From: Chitinophagales bacterium | GTDB lineage: Bacteria; Bacteroidota; Bacteroidia; Chitinophagales; JADIYW01 | DNA length: 64,000 bases | Direction: 5' to 3' | NCBI GenBank assembly: GCA_023957235.1 | Contig: JAMLHI010000001.1 | Span: 248,001-312,000, forward strand | Shown: piece after piece, positions 1-10,105 of the stretch | Layout: every line of letters starts with the position of its first letter | Numbering within the stretch: the first letter of the stretch is position 1 | Program-made: the position numbers and the translations under genes | The notes under the pieces: generated by a model | The model's input: the letters and a program-made list of their open reading frames with translations, nothing else | Told to the model about the DNA's origin: nothing | Database searches by the model: none

Positions 1-2
1 CT

Positions 3-3000
3 ACTTCTGAATACACCTTCAATCCCCTTTTGGGATATATTTCTCTTAATCAATCTCTTAAACCCAATGAAGTTTTGGGGGTCGCAATAGAATATACTAT
101 CAATGGAGAGGTTTTCAAAGTAGGAGAATTTGCCGATGGAGTCACTCCTAATACAGACACTTCTAATGTCAGAGACAAAGTTTTGATTTTAAAAATGTTA
201 AAAGCTACGTCTATTCGTACAAACCTTCCTATATGGGACTTAATGATGAAAAATATTTATCCACTTAATGCTTATCAGATTAGTCCTGAAAACTTTATGC
301 TCGATGTTTATTATAGAGACCCAGGAGGAGGGATGAAAAGATATCTACCAGATGGCGGAGACATTTCAGGTCAACAACTCATTAAAGTATTGGAATTGGA
401 TAATACCAACACGCAACTTGACCCTCAACCCGATGGCAGATTTGATTTTATAGAAAATATTACCATAAATTCTAGGACGGGGAAGGTTATCTTTCCTGTT
501 TTAGAGCCATTTGGTGATTATTTAAGAAAGAAAATCAATAATGACAAAGTAGCCCAAAAATATGTTTACGATATCTTATATGATTCTACTAAATTCAAAG
601 CACAACAATTTCCTGAATATAATAGATTTGTCCTTAAGGGAAGCTACAAATCCAGCAATTCTAGTGAAATAAAACTAGGAGGATTTAACCTGCCTCCCGG
701 GTCTGTCATTGTTACTTCTGGAGGATACACTCTTCGAGAAAATATTGATTACGAAATCAATTACAGCCTAGGGACAGTTAGAATCATTAATGATGGTGTG
801 ATGAACTCTGGTGTCCCTATAGATATCAAATTTGAAAACAATATCCTCTTTGGGGTTGTCAATAGGTCTTTAGTAGGAACTAGATTAGATTATGAAATCA
901 ATAAAAACTTCACATTAGGAGCCACCCACATGAGACTTTCTGAGAAGCCTTTTACTCAAAAAGTAAATATGGGAGACGATCCTATCAAAAATAATATTAT
1001 AGGTTTTGATTTAAACTATTTCACTGAATCTAAAGGTCTAACTCGATTTATCAATAAAATTACCGCTCAAGACATTCAGTCTCCTTCTAAAATATCTATA
1101 AGTGGTGAGTTTGCAAAATTCATTCCTGGAAGTGCAAAAGGAATCAATCTAGGGAAAGAACCTACTATCTACATTGATGATTTTGAAGGGACTAGTGTGA
1201 ATTACGATTTAAAATTTCCTTTTAATGCATGGCAATTATCAAGTGCTCCAAAGGGTATGACTAATACTTATGGCGCAGAATTATATCCTGAAGCAGCATT
1301 GAATAATGATTTAAAATATGGATACAATCGCGCTAAGCTCTCTTGGTATCAAATAGATAATGTATTTTATAACTCTCGTAACAACCCATTAAGCAATAAT
1401 AAACAAGAACAAGAAGGCGTATATACTAGACTGTATTATGAAAAACAGGTTTTCCCCAACCGACAAAATGAAAATCTTCAAAATGCTCCCTTATATACTT
1501 TTGACCTTACTTTTAATCCGAAAGAAAGAGGTCCATACAATTTTGAAACAACAGGCGAACCTGGTATCTCTGCAGGCCTAGATTTTTCTGGCAGATTGAA
1601 AGAACCTCGTTCAAGATGGGGTGGGATTATGCGGACTATTGAAACGGCCAATGATTTTGAGGCTGCGAATATCGAATTTATCCAATTTTGGTTTTTAGAC
1701 CCTTTCTTAAAAAATCAAAATGCCCAGTCTGGAAGTCTTTATATTCATCTAGGAACAATTTCTGAGGACATTCTCAAAGATTCTAGAAAACAATATGAAA
1801 ATGGGCTTCCTCGACCAGGGGTAGATACAAAACTAGACACTTCCGTTTGGGGCGTAACTCCTAGAATTTCCAATGCTATTACTAATGCTTTTGATGCCAA
1901 TCCTGAGGTCATTAAAAACCAAGATGTCGGAATGGACGGATTAAACGATGATGCAGAAAGGTCCTTTTATCAAACTTATTTGAATCAACTTAGAGGAATT
2001 CTCTCTCCTGAAGCTTATTCTACTTTTGAAAATGACCCTTCTAATGACAACTATAAATATGCTCTTGACAAAAGCTTTTCTTCCAATGATGGAATTTTAA
2101 CCCGTTATGAAAACTTCAACGGCACTCAAGGCAACTCTTCCAATAATGCAGACGATGTCAATAGAACGACTGGCAATGCTAAAAACACACCCGATGACGA
2201 AGATCTCAATAGAGATAATACCTTAAATGAAACTGAGGAATATTTTCAGTACCGTTTGGATGTTGACCCCATCTCGCTAGCCAATTCAGAATTTATTACT
2301 GACAGAGTAGTCGTTCCTATTTCTGTTAATGGCGTTCCCGATAGTGCTGTCTGGTATCAAGCACAAATCCCTATTTCAGCATATAATAAAAAAGTGGGAA
2401 GCATTCCAGATTTCAGGTCAATCAGGTATATCCGTATGGTCATGACCGACTTTGAAGAGCCTGTCACTCTTCGGATGGCAGAATTTTCCTTAGTCAGGAA
2501 TCAATGGAGAAGATATACTCAAAATATTGGAGAACCAGGAGAGAGCTTACCTTCTGACCACGGAGATAATACGACTTTTAATGTTTCATCTATAAGCATT
2601 GAGGAAAATTCCAATAGATACCCTATCCCTTATGCTATCCCTCCTGGAATCAGTAGAGAGCAGACAATCAATGGTTATTATAATGCCCTTCAAAATGAAC
2701 AGTCTCTTAAAGTACAAGTATGCGACCTTCAAGATGGACAAGCTCGAGCTGTATATAAACTATCCAATATTGACCTCAGATTATTCAAGCGATTGAAATT
2801 ATTTACTCATGCTGAGAGCCTTTATACTGATAGAGGTCAACTCATGCCTCTCAACGATGGAGATTTGACTGCTTTTATAAGGATAGGGTCTGATTTTACT
2901 GAAAACTATTACGAATATGAAATCCCTTTAAAACTAACCCCTCAAGGTTCTTATAACTCCAATGTAGATGCCGACAGAAGAATTATTTGGCCAGAAGAAA

Positions 3001-6000
3001 ATGAATTTAATATTAAAATTGACTCTTTGACGCTTGTCAAACAGCTCAGAAACAACCAAAATACATCTCTCACAAAAATTTTTACTATCACTGATGAAAA
3101 AGGCAGAAAAATTAGCATAAGAGGAAATCCAGACATTGGTCAGTCGGCTATTATTATGCTAGGAATTAGAAACCCTAAACGTATTATCGGAGTTAATGAC
3201 CATCAAGACGATGGAATGTCCAAATGTGGAGAAATCTGGTTCAATGAGCTGAGAGTTGGAGGTCTCGATGAACAAGGAGGCTATGCTGCGTTAGGAAGAG
3301 TAGATGTACAATTGGGAAATTTAGGGAATGTAACCCTGACAGGAAATATGCACTCCATAGGATTTGGAGATATTGAACAAAAATTGGCAGAAAGAAGTAG
3401 AGATGATTACTATCAAATAGATGTTGCTGCAAATGTCAATCTGGGTAAGATGCTTCCTGAGAAAGTAGGATTGGAAATCCCTGTATATGCCAACTACTCC
3501 ACTGCCGTAAGCACTCCTCAATATGACCCTTATGAATATGACATCAAAGTAAAAGATAAACTCGCTGCAATTGATGCTGATCCTCATCTCACTCCAACTG
3601 ACAAAAAAATCAAAAAAGAGGAAGTCAAAGAGATGTCTCAGACAGTCGATCAAATCAAAAGTGTCAATATCAGCAATATGAGAAAACTTAGGACAAATAT
3701 CGAACGTCCTGCTCACGTCTATGATATTGAAAATTTTGATATCACTTATGCATATTCTGAAGTCAATAGATCATCGCCCATTATAGAGGATGAAGTCATT
3801 AAAAAGCACAAATTTGCACTAGGGTATAATTATTCACCCAAAACTTCATATTGGCAACCCTTCAAAAACCTAAAAAATAACCACAGAATGTTGAAACCTA
3901 TCAAGGAATTCAACCTCAATTATAAACCCAATAATATCTCTTTTAGATCTGATATTAACAGACAATTTGGGACTACACTTATCAGAGATATTGGTAATGA
4001 TGGACTAGTGATAGACCCAACTTTTGACAAATTCTTTACATGGGATAGATATTATTCTTATAAACACAATCTGACAAAAAATATCAATTTTGAAATCGTT
4101 GCCACCAATAGGGCAAGAATAGATGAACCCTTTGGATATATCAATACCCCTGAAAAAAAAGATTCATTGAGAAGAAATTTTTGGAGTTTTGGTAGAGCTA
4201 CAACATATAATCACAGTTTTAACCTCAACTATAATCTGCCTACCCAATATATCTATTTTCTAGACTGGTTGACTGTCAAAGCAAGGTACAACTCTACACT
4301 TGGGTACACTGCCTCATCATTGGCAATTCCTGAATGGGGAAATATTTTGGATAATAGTATGAATTTACAAATCAATGGAGAAGTCAATTTTAAAGCACTT
4401 TATCAAAAAATACCAGGATTAAAACCTTATACAACAACGGAAAAGCGTAAAACGAAAGAAGAGTTTGAACAAGTTCATTCTCGATTTATTGATAATTATG
4501 ACCGATTTACCAAACGAATCAATGAACAAATCATTAAAATAGAAAAGAAGGAAGAGGAGATAGAAAAAGCCGAAAAGGACACTTCTCTAACAAAAGAAGA
4601 TGTCAAATTATTAATATCTCAGAAAAAAGAATTAAAAAATCAATTAAGAAAAATAAAAGAAGACCGATCCAAAGTCAATAGACCCCAAAACCCAACTCTC
4701 GATGCAGTCATTCGTCCTTTGCTTTTATTGCAAAGAGGTTCTATTACCTATGATGATAAACGTAGCACCGTATTACCTGGATATATGCCTACCAGCAAGA
4801 TATTTGGCCAAGATCTTAACTACAATGCACCAGGCATCGGCTTTCTATTCGGACAGCAAAAAGATACTTCATGGCTTTCTAGTATTGCATCCAAAGGCTG
4901 GATAACAAAAGATACTATCTTCAACTACCAATTTCAACAACAAAGAAGTAAAAATCTAAATGCTAGAGTCGTATTGGAACCTATCAGAGATTTCAGGGTA
5001 GATGTCAATCTGACTAAACAATCCAATGAGATATATACCGAATTTTTCAAACGAGCATCAGACAATGGACCATATCAACACCTCTCTGCCCAGACAGGAG
5101 GTAGTTATACGATTTCATTCTTAATGATAAGAACCATCTTTGATAAAATCGATAAAAATAATTTTAGCAGTTCTTTCAGAAATTTTGAGTCCATACGTGC
5201 AGAGTTCTCAAAGATGCTATCTGAAAGCAACCCAAATTCCAATGGACAATTTATCAATCAGGACAGTATCATGGTAGAAGGATTTTATCAAGGATATGGC
5301 CCTTATTCTAAAGATGTATTAATACCAGCATTGATTTCTGCTTACACAGGGAAAGATGTGAATAAAGTAAGAATCAACCCTTTGAAGACTTTTCCTCTTC
5401 CTAACTGGAGGCTGACATACAACGGAATAGCAAAAACCAAATGGGGCAAAAAACTATTTAGCAGCTTCAATATTAATCATGCATATAATTCTACCTTTAC
5501 TGTCAGCAATTATTCTTCAGATCTGAACTTTCTTGGAACACCTGGATATGATAAAGATGCTCAATATTTTGTGCCAAGTGCGCTAGATACCTTATCTGGC
5601 AACTTTTATACATTGTACTATATTCCACAGATTCAAATTACTGAGCAGTTTGTGCCATTTATTGGCGTAGATATTACTTGGAAAAACAGATTGCAGACAA
5701 GTTTTGAATATAAGAAATCACGTACACTTGGGTTGAGCCTATTAGACTTTCAGCTTGCAGAGACTCGCTCATCTGAGTTTACAGGAGGGCTGGGATATGC
5801 CTTGGCAAAATTCAAATTGCCTTTTAAAATAAGGGGAGAAAGAGTTGTTTTAGAAAATGATATTAACCTTCGCTTTGATATTTCTGTAAGGAATGACAGA
5901 ACTGTTAATTATAGACTTAATCAAAATATTGCTGAGCCAACCAGTGGAGCCAAAACAATCACTTTTTCTCCTACCATCGACTACGTCGTCAATAAACGTC

Positions 6001-6113
6001 TCAATTTAAGAATCTTCTTTGATTATAGAAAAACTACCCCTGCAACACTTGCATCATACCCTATTAGAAATTCAAGAGGAGGAGTTACACTGAGGTTTTC
6101 TCTAGCTCCTTAA
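3..6113 (+). CDS. sprA: Cell-surface protein SprA, type IX secretion translocon (5' end outside window)
   Basis: The frame is open from base 3, so the gene enters from the left. About 2,036 residues are visible of a family usually near 2,400, so roughly the first 350-400 are missing. SprA forms the very large outer-membrane beta-barrel through which type IX substrates leave the cell. It is also needed for gliding in Flavobacterium. Recognition rests on family segments such as TRFINKITAQDIQSPSKISI, the FEGTSVNYDL stretch, GEIWFNELRVGG, the LPGYMPTSKIFGQD segment and the C-terminal GGVTLRFSLAP, which ends on an outer-membrane strand. A strongly charged, probably coiled-coil segment lies at about bases 4440-4680, rich in Lys and Glu. 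Other SprA proteins have a charged linker near this point. Identification is confident; the true start cannot be seen. Confidence 0.95.
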   Translation, partial: TSEYTFNPLLGYISLNQSLKPNEVLGVAIEYTINGEVFKVGEFADGVTPNTDTSNVRDKVLILKMLKATSIRTNLPIWDLMMKNIYPLNAYQISPENFMLDVYYRDPGGGMKRYLPDGGDISGQQLIKVLELDNTNTQLDPQPDGRFDFIENITINSRTGKVIFPVLEPFGDYLRKKINNDKVAQKYVYDILYDSTKFKAQQFPEYNRFVLKGSYKSSNSSEIKLGGFNLPPGSVIVTSGGYTLRENIDYEINYSLGTVRIINDGVMNSGVPIDIKFENNILFGVVNRSLVGTRLDYEINKNFTLGATHMRLSEKPFTQKVNMGDDPIKNNIIGFDLNYFTESKGLTRFINKITAQDIQSPSKISISGEFAKFIPGSAKGINLGKEPTIYIDDFEGTSVNYDLKFPFNAWQLSSAPKGMTNTYGAELYPEAALNNDLKYGYNRAKLSWYQIDNVFYNSRNNPLSNNKQEQEGVYTRLYYEKQVFPNRQNENLQNAPLYTFDLTFNPKERGPYNFETTGEPGISAGLDFSGRLKEPRSRWGGIMRTIETANDFEAANIEFIQFWFLDPFLKNQNAQSGSLYIHLGTISEDILKDSRKQYENGLPRPGVDTKLDTSVWGVTPRISNAITNAFDANPEVIKNQDVGMDGLNDDAERSFYQTYLNQLRGILSPEAYSTFENDPSNDNYKYALDKSFSSNDGILTRYENFNGTQGNSSNNADDVNRTTGNAKNTPDDEDLNRDNTLNETEEYFQYRLDVDPISLANSEFITDRVVVPISVNGVPDSAVWYQAQIPISAYNKKVGSIPDFRSIRYIRMVMTDFEEPVTLRMAEFSLVRNQWRRYTQNIGEPGESLPSDHGDNTTFNVSSISIEENSNRYPIPYAIPPGISREQTINGYYNALQNEQSLKVQVCDLQDGQARAVYKLSNIDLRLFKRLKLFTHAESLYTDRGQLMPLNDGDLTAFIRIGSDFTENYYEYEIPLKLTPQGSYNSNVDADRRIIWPEENEFNIKIDSLTLVKQLRNNQNTSLTKIFTITDEKGRKISIRGNPDIGQSAIIMLGIRNPKRIIGVNDHQDDGMSKCGEIWFNELRVGGLDEQGGYAALGRVDVQLGNLGNVTLTGNMHSIGFGDIEQKLAERSRDDYYQIDVAANVNLGKMLPEKVGLEIPVYANYSTAVSTPQYDPYEYDIKVKDKLAAIDADPHLTPTDKKIKKEEVKEMSQTVDQIKSVNISNMRKLRTNIERPAHVYDIENFDITYAYSEVNRSSPIIEDEVIKKHKFALGYNYSPKTSYWQPFKNLKNNHRMLKPIKEFNLNYKPNNISFRSDINRQFGTTLIRDIGNDGLVIDPTFDKFFTWDRYYSYKHNLTKNINFEIVATNRARIDEPFGYINTPEKKDSLRRNFWSFGRATTYNHSFNLNYNLPTQYIYFLDWLTVKARYNSTLGYTASSLAIPEWGNILDNSMNLQINGEVNFKALYQKIPGLKPYTTTEKRKTKEEFEQVHSRFIDNYDRFTKRINEQIIKIEKKEEEIEKAEKDTSLTKEDVKLLISQKKELKNQLRKIKEDRSKVNRPQNPTLDAVIRPLLLLQRGSITYDDKRSTVLPGYMPTSKIFGQDLNYNAPGIGFLFGQQKDTSWLSSIASKGWITKDTIFNYQFQQQRSKNLNARVVLEPIRDFRVDVNLTKQSNEIYTEFFKRASDNGPYQHLSAQTGGSYTISFLMIRTIFDKIDKNNFSSSFRNFESIRAEFSKMLSESNPNSNGQFINQDSIMVEGFYQGYGPYSKDVLIPALISAYTGKDVNKVRINPLKTFPLPNWRLTYNGIAKTKWGKKLFSSFNINHAYNSTFTVSNYSSDLNFLGTPGYDKDAQYFVPSALDTLSGNFYTLYYIPQIQITEQFVPFIGVDITWKNRLQTSFEYKKSRTLGLSLLDFQLAETRSSEFTGGLGYALAKFKLPFKIRGERVVLENDINLRFDISVRNDRTVNYRLNQNIAEPTSGAKTITFSPTIDYVVNKRLNLRIFFDYRKTTPATLASYPIRNSRGGVTLRFSLAP

Positions 6114-6442
6114 CGGGTTCTATTTGAATGAAATCATGCGATTGGACTCTTTATAAACTTGTTATTAGTCAGGCTAAAAGAACAAATTCATTAAAGAAAA
6201 TCCAGTGTAATGAACAAAAATTAGGCTCTTTTCCTGACTTTCGCAGTTTTTTAAGATTTTGAACTTTAACAATATTAACGTACTGAGTTACAGGTTGTTA
6301 TAACGTATCATTGTTGATTTTGGGTATCCCGATGTGGAAGTCAGGAAAATGAAGGGAATAATAAGAAAATCTAAGCATACTAATCCAAACAATCTATACG
6401 AAATACTTTCAATTACTTATCTTAGAAGAAGAAAAAACACCA
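6114..6442. other. Intergenic region with a 121-bp inverted-repeat unit
   Basis: No gene is seen in these 329 bases between sprA and the Crp-type regulator. The only structure found is the pair of 12-base inverted repeats at 6229-6240 and 6338-6349, listed separately. Confidence 0.6.
6229..6349. repeat. Short element bounded by perfect 12-bp inverted repeats
   Basis: TTTTCCTGACTT at 6229-6240 is matched exactly by its reverse complement AAGTCAGGAAAA at 6338-6349. The arms are 97 bases apart, too far for a terminator hairpin and more like the ends of a miniature inverted-repeat element. The same end sequence (TTTTTCCTGACTTCCGC) occurs once more at about 10177-10193, immediately after the 169-bp toxin repeat. 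The interior codes for nothing recognisable and no target duplication is obvious. Confidence 0.45.
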
Positions 6443-7033
6443 ATGGATAAAACTCCATATCTACACCTTTTACTCAATAAGTTACCACCATCTGCCAATA
6501 GTGGGCTTGCAGAGATTTTGGGTAGTCAAAGTGAGGTAGTACATTTAGATAAAAATGAAGCGCTCGTTCCTTTTCAGTCCAAGCAGCGTAAGATATATTT
6601 TGTGGCACAAGGTAGTTTTGTTCGCAATATCATTACTTCCAATGGGGAAGAAAAAACCGTGATGTTTCATACAGAAAGTTTTTGTGAGTTTTTTAAGGCC
6701 TATGATACGATATTTTTTCATCAAGCGACCAATTACGAAATCAAAGCCAATGAAAAATCTGTTGCAGTAACAGTAGATTATGATTTTTTGATGGATTGGG
6801 TACAAAGTGATATTACACTGCTAAAATTTTATAGCCATGAGACAGAAAAGCTATTTTCTACCATAGACCTTTTTCGCAATTACCAATTGGGTTTGACAAG
6901 TGAAGAGTACTTAAAATGGTTGTATGAAAATTACTCTTTTATCTTTCAGCGTTTCAGCTCACAGAATATTGCCAGTTTTATGGGTATCACTAATGTTTGG
7001 CTCAGTAATTTGAAAGCCAAACTCACTATTTAA
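6443..7033 (+). CDS. Crp/Fnr-family transcriptional regulator
   Basis: This 196-residue protein has a cyclic-nucleotide-binding-like beta-roll over roughly residues 20-130 (GSFVRNIITSNGEEKTVMFH, then ESFCEF) and a C-terminal helix-turn-helix ending IASFMGITNVWLSNLKAKL. This is the usual build of the small Bacteroidota Crp/Fnr regulators. They seldom carry the cysteines of Fnr, and often control a neighbouring oxidoreductase or hydrolase. The next two genes, a hydrolase and a short-chain dehydrogenase, follow on the same strand after 60 bases. They are the likeliest targets, but that is inference. The ligand cannot be told from sequence. Confidence 0.85.
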   Translation: MDKTPYLHLLLNKLPPSANSGLAEILGSQSEVVHLDKNEALVPFQSKQRKIYFVAQGSFVRNIITSNGEEKTVMFHTESFCEFFKAYDTIFFHQATNYEIKANEKSVAVTVDYDFLMDWVQSDITLLKFYSHETEKLFSTIDLFRNYQLGLTSEEYLKWLYENYSFIFQRFSSQNIASFMGITNVWLSNLKAKLTI

Positions 7034-7093
7034 ATTAATTTAAAAGTTTTGATGAATGAGTGAGAGAACTTTGTAAGTGCAAAGTCGAGAAAT

Positions 7094-8029
7094 ATGAAAC
7101 TCTATCAAAATGATAATACTTGGAAACAGCTCAATGCACTACTTCCAACAGATTTTCAAATAAAAGAAAATCATCTTCCAGAAGAAGATTTTTGGAATTG
7201 GAAAGGGAATGAAATTCATTTAGACCGATATAGAAATCCAAAAGCAAAATATCGCATTTTCATGCATCATGGAGTCGGTACAAATGGAAGGCAGCTCAAT
7301 ATGATTTTAGGTCATCTCTTAGCAGAAAACGGTTATGAGGTAGTGGCAATAGATAATTTGGGATACGGAATGACAATTGTGAATCAAAAAGATATCACCT
7401 ATACCGATTGGGTACATTGCTTTGCAGATTTTGTCAATGAAGAAACGGGAAAAGATCCTAAAAAAGTTGTACTCTATGGATTGAGTGCGGGTGGCATGCT
7501 TTGTTACAATGCTGCTTATTTTATGCATCAAGTAGATGGCATCATCGGCATGTGTTTTTTAAAGAATGATGATAAAACTGTGGGTAAAGAAACAGCGAAA
7601 TTTGGTTGGGCAAATGGTGTTGTTCTTCCTGCGATGAAAGCACTTAGCATTATAGGATTGAAAAGATTTCCGATTCCGATGAAAGCTGTCTCTAAGATGA
7701 ATACTTTGGTCAATGACAATAAAGCACTCAAAGTTTTTATGAAAGACAAGACATCCGCCGGAGCTAATGTACAGATGCAGTTTTTATATGAGTATATGAG
7801 TTATTCACCGATACCCGCTACAGAGTTTGATAAATGTCCGATTATTTTGATGCAACCCGAAAAGGACAGATGGACACCTTTATACTTATCTGAGATTTCC
7901 ATGCAAGGAATCAAAGCTCCTTATACAGTAAAAATATTGGAAGATGGCAGTCATTTTCCGATAGAGGTCAAAGCACTAAGGCAACTTTTGGCTTACACTT
8001 TAGAATTTATCCAATCACTCAAAAGTTAG
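7094..8029 (+). CDS. Alpha/beta-hydrolase family protein
   Basis: This 311-residue protein has an alpha/beta-hydrolase core. MHHGVGTNG supplies the HG oxyanion-hole motif. LYGLSAGG is the nucleophile elbow, with Ser near residue 131. Asp near 258 (QPEKDRWTP) and His near 287 (EDGSHFPIE) complete a plausible triad. There is no signal peptide, so it is probably cytoplasmic. It lies 60 bases after the Crp-type regulator and 4 bases before the short-chain dehydrogenase, so the two enzymes are very likely co-transcribed and may act on the same lipid- or ester-like compound. The substrate is unknown. Confidence 0.85.
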   Translation: MKLYQNDNTWKQLNALLPTDFQIKENHLPEEDFWNWKGNEIHLDRYRNPKAKYRIFMHHGVGTNGRQLNMILGHLLAENGYEVVAIDNLGYGMTIVNQKDITYTDWVHCFADFVNEETGKDPKKVVLYGLSAGGMLCYNAAYFMHQVDGIIGMCFLKNDDKTVGKETAKFGWANGVVLPAMKALSIIGLKRFPIPMKAVSKMNTLVNDNKALKVFMKDKTSAGANVQMQFLYEYMSYSPIPATEFDKCPIILMQPEKDRWTPLYLSEISMQGIKAPYTVKILEDGSHFPIEVKALRQLLAYTLEFIQSLKS

Positions 8030-8033
8030 AAAA

Positions 8034-8861
8034 ATGAATCAGACAGTATTAGTGACTGGCGCATCTTCAGGAATGGGCAAAGCCACTGCACAACTTTTAG
8101 CGCAAAATGGTTACACCGTTTATGCAAGTGCCAGAAGATTAGAAAGAATGGAAGACTTGTCTTTATTAGGCATTAGGACACTCTACATGGATTTGGCAGA
8201 TGAAGCTTCACTGCAAAAAGGTGTCCAACAGATCATGGATGAATCTGGGAGCATAGATATTCTAGTCAATAATGCCGGATTTGGAGCATTTGGAGCCGTC
8301 GAGGATATGAGTTTGAAAGATGCTAAATATCAATTTGAAGTCAATCTGTTTGGTGCAGCACGATTGATACAACTCGTATTACCTGCAATGCGTAAAAATA
8401 GATTTGGTCAGATTGTCAACATCTCTTCTGTAGGTGGAAAATTTGCCACCCCGTATGGAGGTTGGTACCATGCGAGTAAGTTTGCATTAGAAGGTTTAAG
8501 TGATGCTTTGCGCAATGAAGTGAAGCAATTTGGGATAGATGTCATCATCATAGAACCAGGTGGCATACAGTCTGAGTGGGGTGATATCGCTATGGATACA
8601 CTTGCGAAAAGTTCTATCAATTCTGTGTATAAAACTTCAATAGATTCACTGATTAAAATCATGAAAGACCCACGGATTACAAGTAGAAATGCTCCACCTT
8701 CCGTGATTGCAAAACTGATATTGAAAGCCATCAAAAGTAAAAATCCTAAAGCCCGCTATGTGGACGGATTCATGGCATCACCTATTGTTTGGGGTAAAAA
8801 GTTGTTACCAGATAATATCTTTGACAGTATCATTATGAGTCAGTTAAAAAAGGCAGAATAA
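8034..8861 (+). CDS. Short-chain dehydrogenase/reductase (SDR family)
   Basis: This 275-residue classical SDR has the cofactor glycine motif TGASSGMG at about residues 8-15, the NNAG motif near residue 80, a catalytic Ser in ISSVGG, and the YHASK pair with Tyr near 145 and Lys near 149. An Arg-rich stretch (SARRLERM) after the second beta strand suggests a preference for NADP(H). Only four bases separate it from the hydrolase upstream, so the two genes form an operon. It probably oxidises or reduces a hydroxyl/keto group; the substrate cannot be deduced. Confidence 0.9.
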   Translation: MNQTVLVTGASSGMGKATAQLLAQNGYTVYASARRLERMEDLSLLGIRTLYMDLADEASLQKGVQQIMDESGSIDILVNNAGFGAFGAVEDMSLKDAKYQFEVNLFGAARLIQLVLPAMRKNRFGQIVNISSVGGKFATPYGGWYHASKFALEGLSDALRNEVKQFGIDVIIIEPGGIQSEWGDIAMDTLAKSSINSVYKTSIDSLIKIMKDPRITSRNAPPSVIAKLILKAIKSKNPKARYVDGFMASPIVWGKKLLPDNIFDSIIMSQLKKAE

Positions 8862-9407
8862 CTTACTTTTCAATAATTTTTCATATTTGTATCATCAAGT
8901 TACACTCTATAAATTTGTGTGAACTATTATATAGACTCTCTTTTCCCTCCTCTGATTGGTATTCCGTTATCGACCAATTCTTTCATTTTTCTCATTATCC
9001 CACTAAAGTCTTGGAACTATAGAAAGTATTCTTATATCAAGACCTCAAGGATTTCGATATATCATTAGTACAAACTATTAAATTATTTATTGGCTTCATC
9101 TTGAAATGAATAGAGTAGAGGTTGTTGATGTTTTTGACATGAGACAAAACCCTCAAAAAATCAGTAGAGATAAATAATATCATATCATCACAAGAAATAT
9201 AAAAGATTACCGCAAATCTTCTATTCCTGTTATGACACCATCGACTTTCCAGAAATTAAGGGAGAGAGAATTGTAGAGTTGTCGCTATAATTCGAAAGTC
9301 TTATTGCTGCTTAATGTCATGCTGTAAGCATCTATATTTTCTTTTACTTTTTACTTCATCACTTTTTACTTTCACCTGACACGTGTGAAAAATTAAAACA
9401 TAATACG
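8862..9407. other. Non-coding gap holding a toxin-gene remnant
   Basis: No intact gene lies between the dehydrogenase and the antitoxin. The right half (9184-9352) is a near-exact copy of the 3' end of the PIN toxin gene and its downstream sequence, described separately. The left half (8862-9183) shows nothing recognisable. Confidence 0.6.
9184..9352 (+). repeat. Direct repeat, copy 1: remnant of a PIN-toxin 3' end
   Basis: These 169 bases repeat 10013-10181 at a fixed offset of 829 bases with two substitutions seen on reading (A/T at 9251 and A/G at 9270). The first part encodes the end of the PIN toxin (ITRNIKDYRKSSIPVMTPST) with its stop codon. The rest is the untranslated tail. It is a stub with no start codon or antitoxin of its own. 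Confidence 0.9.
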
Positions 9408-9415
9408 TATATTTG
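9408..9415 (+). promoter_or_regulatory. Bacteroidota-type -7 promoter box for the toxin-antitoxin operon
   Basis: TATATTTG fits the Bacteroidota -7 consensus TAnnTTTG exactly and sits 17 bases before the antitoxin ATG, implying a very short leader. A clear -33 TTTG/TTG box was not found at the ideal spacing. Confidence 0.5.
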
Positions 9416-9432
9416 TATAAAACGGTGGAGAG

Positions 9433-9687
9433 ATGAGCACTAAGTTGACATTGACTATGGAGAAAGAAGTGATTGCTATTGCCAAAGAATATGCTAAAGA
9501 GAAAGGTCAAAGTTTATCTGAAATAGTAGAGAACTACTTCAAGTTTGTAACATCGGACAAACAAAGACCGAAAATAAAAAAGCTATCTCCAAAGGTGAAA
9601 AAGCTAAGAGGTATTATCAAAACCGATGGGAATTTAGATTATAAAAAAATCTTAGAAGAAGAACTTGCGAAAAAATACGATGTATAA
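9433..9687 (+). CDS. Antitoxin of a PIN-type toxin-antitoxin pair (DUF6364-like)
   Basis: This 84-residue protein starts MSTKLTLTMEKEVIAIAKEY and continues with a KGQSLSEIVENYF helix. This is the ribbon-helix-helix-like start of DUF6364 antitoxins, which pair with PIN-domain toxins in Bacteroidota. The C-terminal half is basic, then acidic, and would wrap the toxin. Its stop codon overlaps the toxin start by eight bases (ATGTATAA), the translational coupling typical of such operons. Autorepression at the TATATTTG promoter just upstream is expected from the family. Confidence 0.85.
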   Translation: MSTKLTLTMEKEVIAIAKEYAKEKGQSLSEIVENYFKFVTSDKQRPKIKKLSPKVKKLRGIIKTDGNLDYKKILEEELAKKYDV

Positions 9688-10105
9688 GCTTTTTGTAGAT
9701 ACAGATGTAGTGATTGATTTTTTCACTGACAGAGAGTCGCACTTAATTCCTGCCAGTGAACTTTTTGAGCTAAATGTACAAGGGAGTGTTCAACTCTATG
9801 TTTCCGCTATTAGTATCAATAACATTTACTACATCGTCAGAAAGTTTTTAGGACATCATAAATCACTTGAAGCCATAGAAATGCTCACTGAAATAACTGA
9901 AATAGTGGGAACTACAAAAACAGAAATCTTACAAGCACTCAAAAATGATTTTTCAGATTTTGAAGACTCTATTCAATACTCCACTGCGCTCACATTGGGT
10001 GATGTAGATGCCATCATCACAAGAAATATAAAAGATTACCGCAAATCTTCTATTCCTGTTATGACACCATCGACTTTCCTGAAATTAAGGGAGAGAGAGT
10101 TGTAG
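9680..10105 (+). CDS. PIN-domain ribonuclease toxin (VapC-like)
   Basis: The protein has about 141 residues when started at the ATG at 9680, which overlaps the antitoxin stop. An ATG at 9665 lies deeper inside the antitoxin and would add five residues. The family start LFVDTDVVIDFF gives the first acidic residues of the PIN metal site, and LGDVDAIITRN provides the later Asp pair. Members cleave RNA, often tRNA, when released by the antitoxin. The last 31 codons and the tail are duplicated upstream at 9184-9352, so this locus has undergone duplication or partial replacement. Confidence 0.85.
   Translation: MYKLFVDTDVVIDFFTDRESHLIPASELFELNVQGSVQLYVSAISINNIYYIVRKFLGHHKSLEAIEMLTEITEIVGTTKTEILQALKNDFSDFEDSIQYSTALTLGDVDAIITRNIKDYRKSSIPVMTPSTFLKLREREL

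Noticed and set aside
3321-3716. A 131-codon minus-strand frame inside sprA
   Set aside because: It is the antisense of clearly coding sprA sequence, with no family match and no upstream signals.
9408-9415. SD-like GGTGGAGAG before the antitoxin as a decisive ribosome binding site
   Set aside because: Bacteroidota rarely use Shine-Dalgarno pairing and other genes here lack such sequences, so it was not listed as a site.
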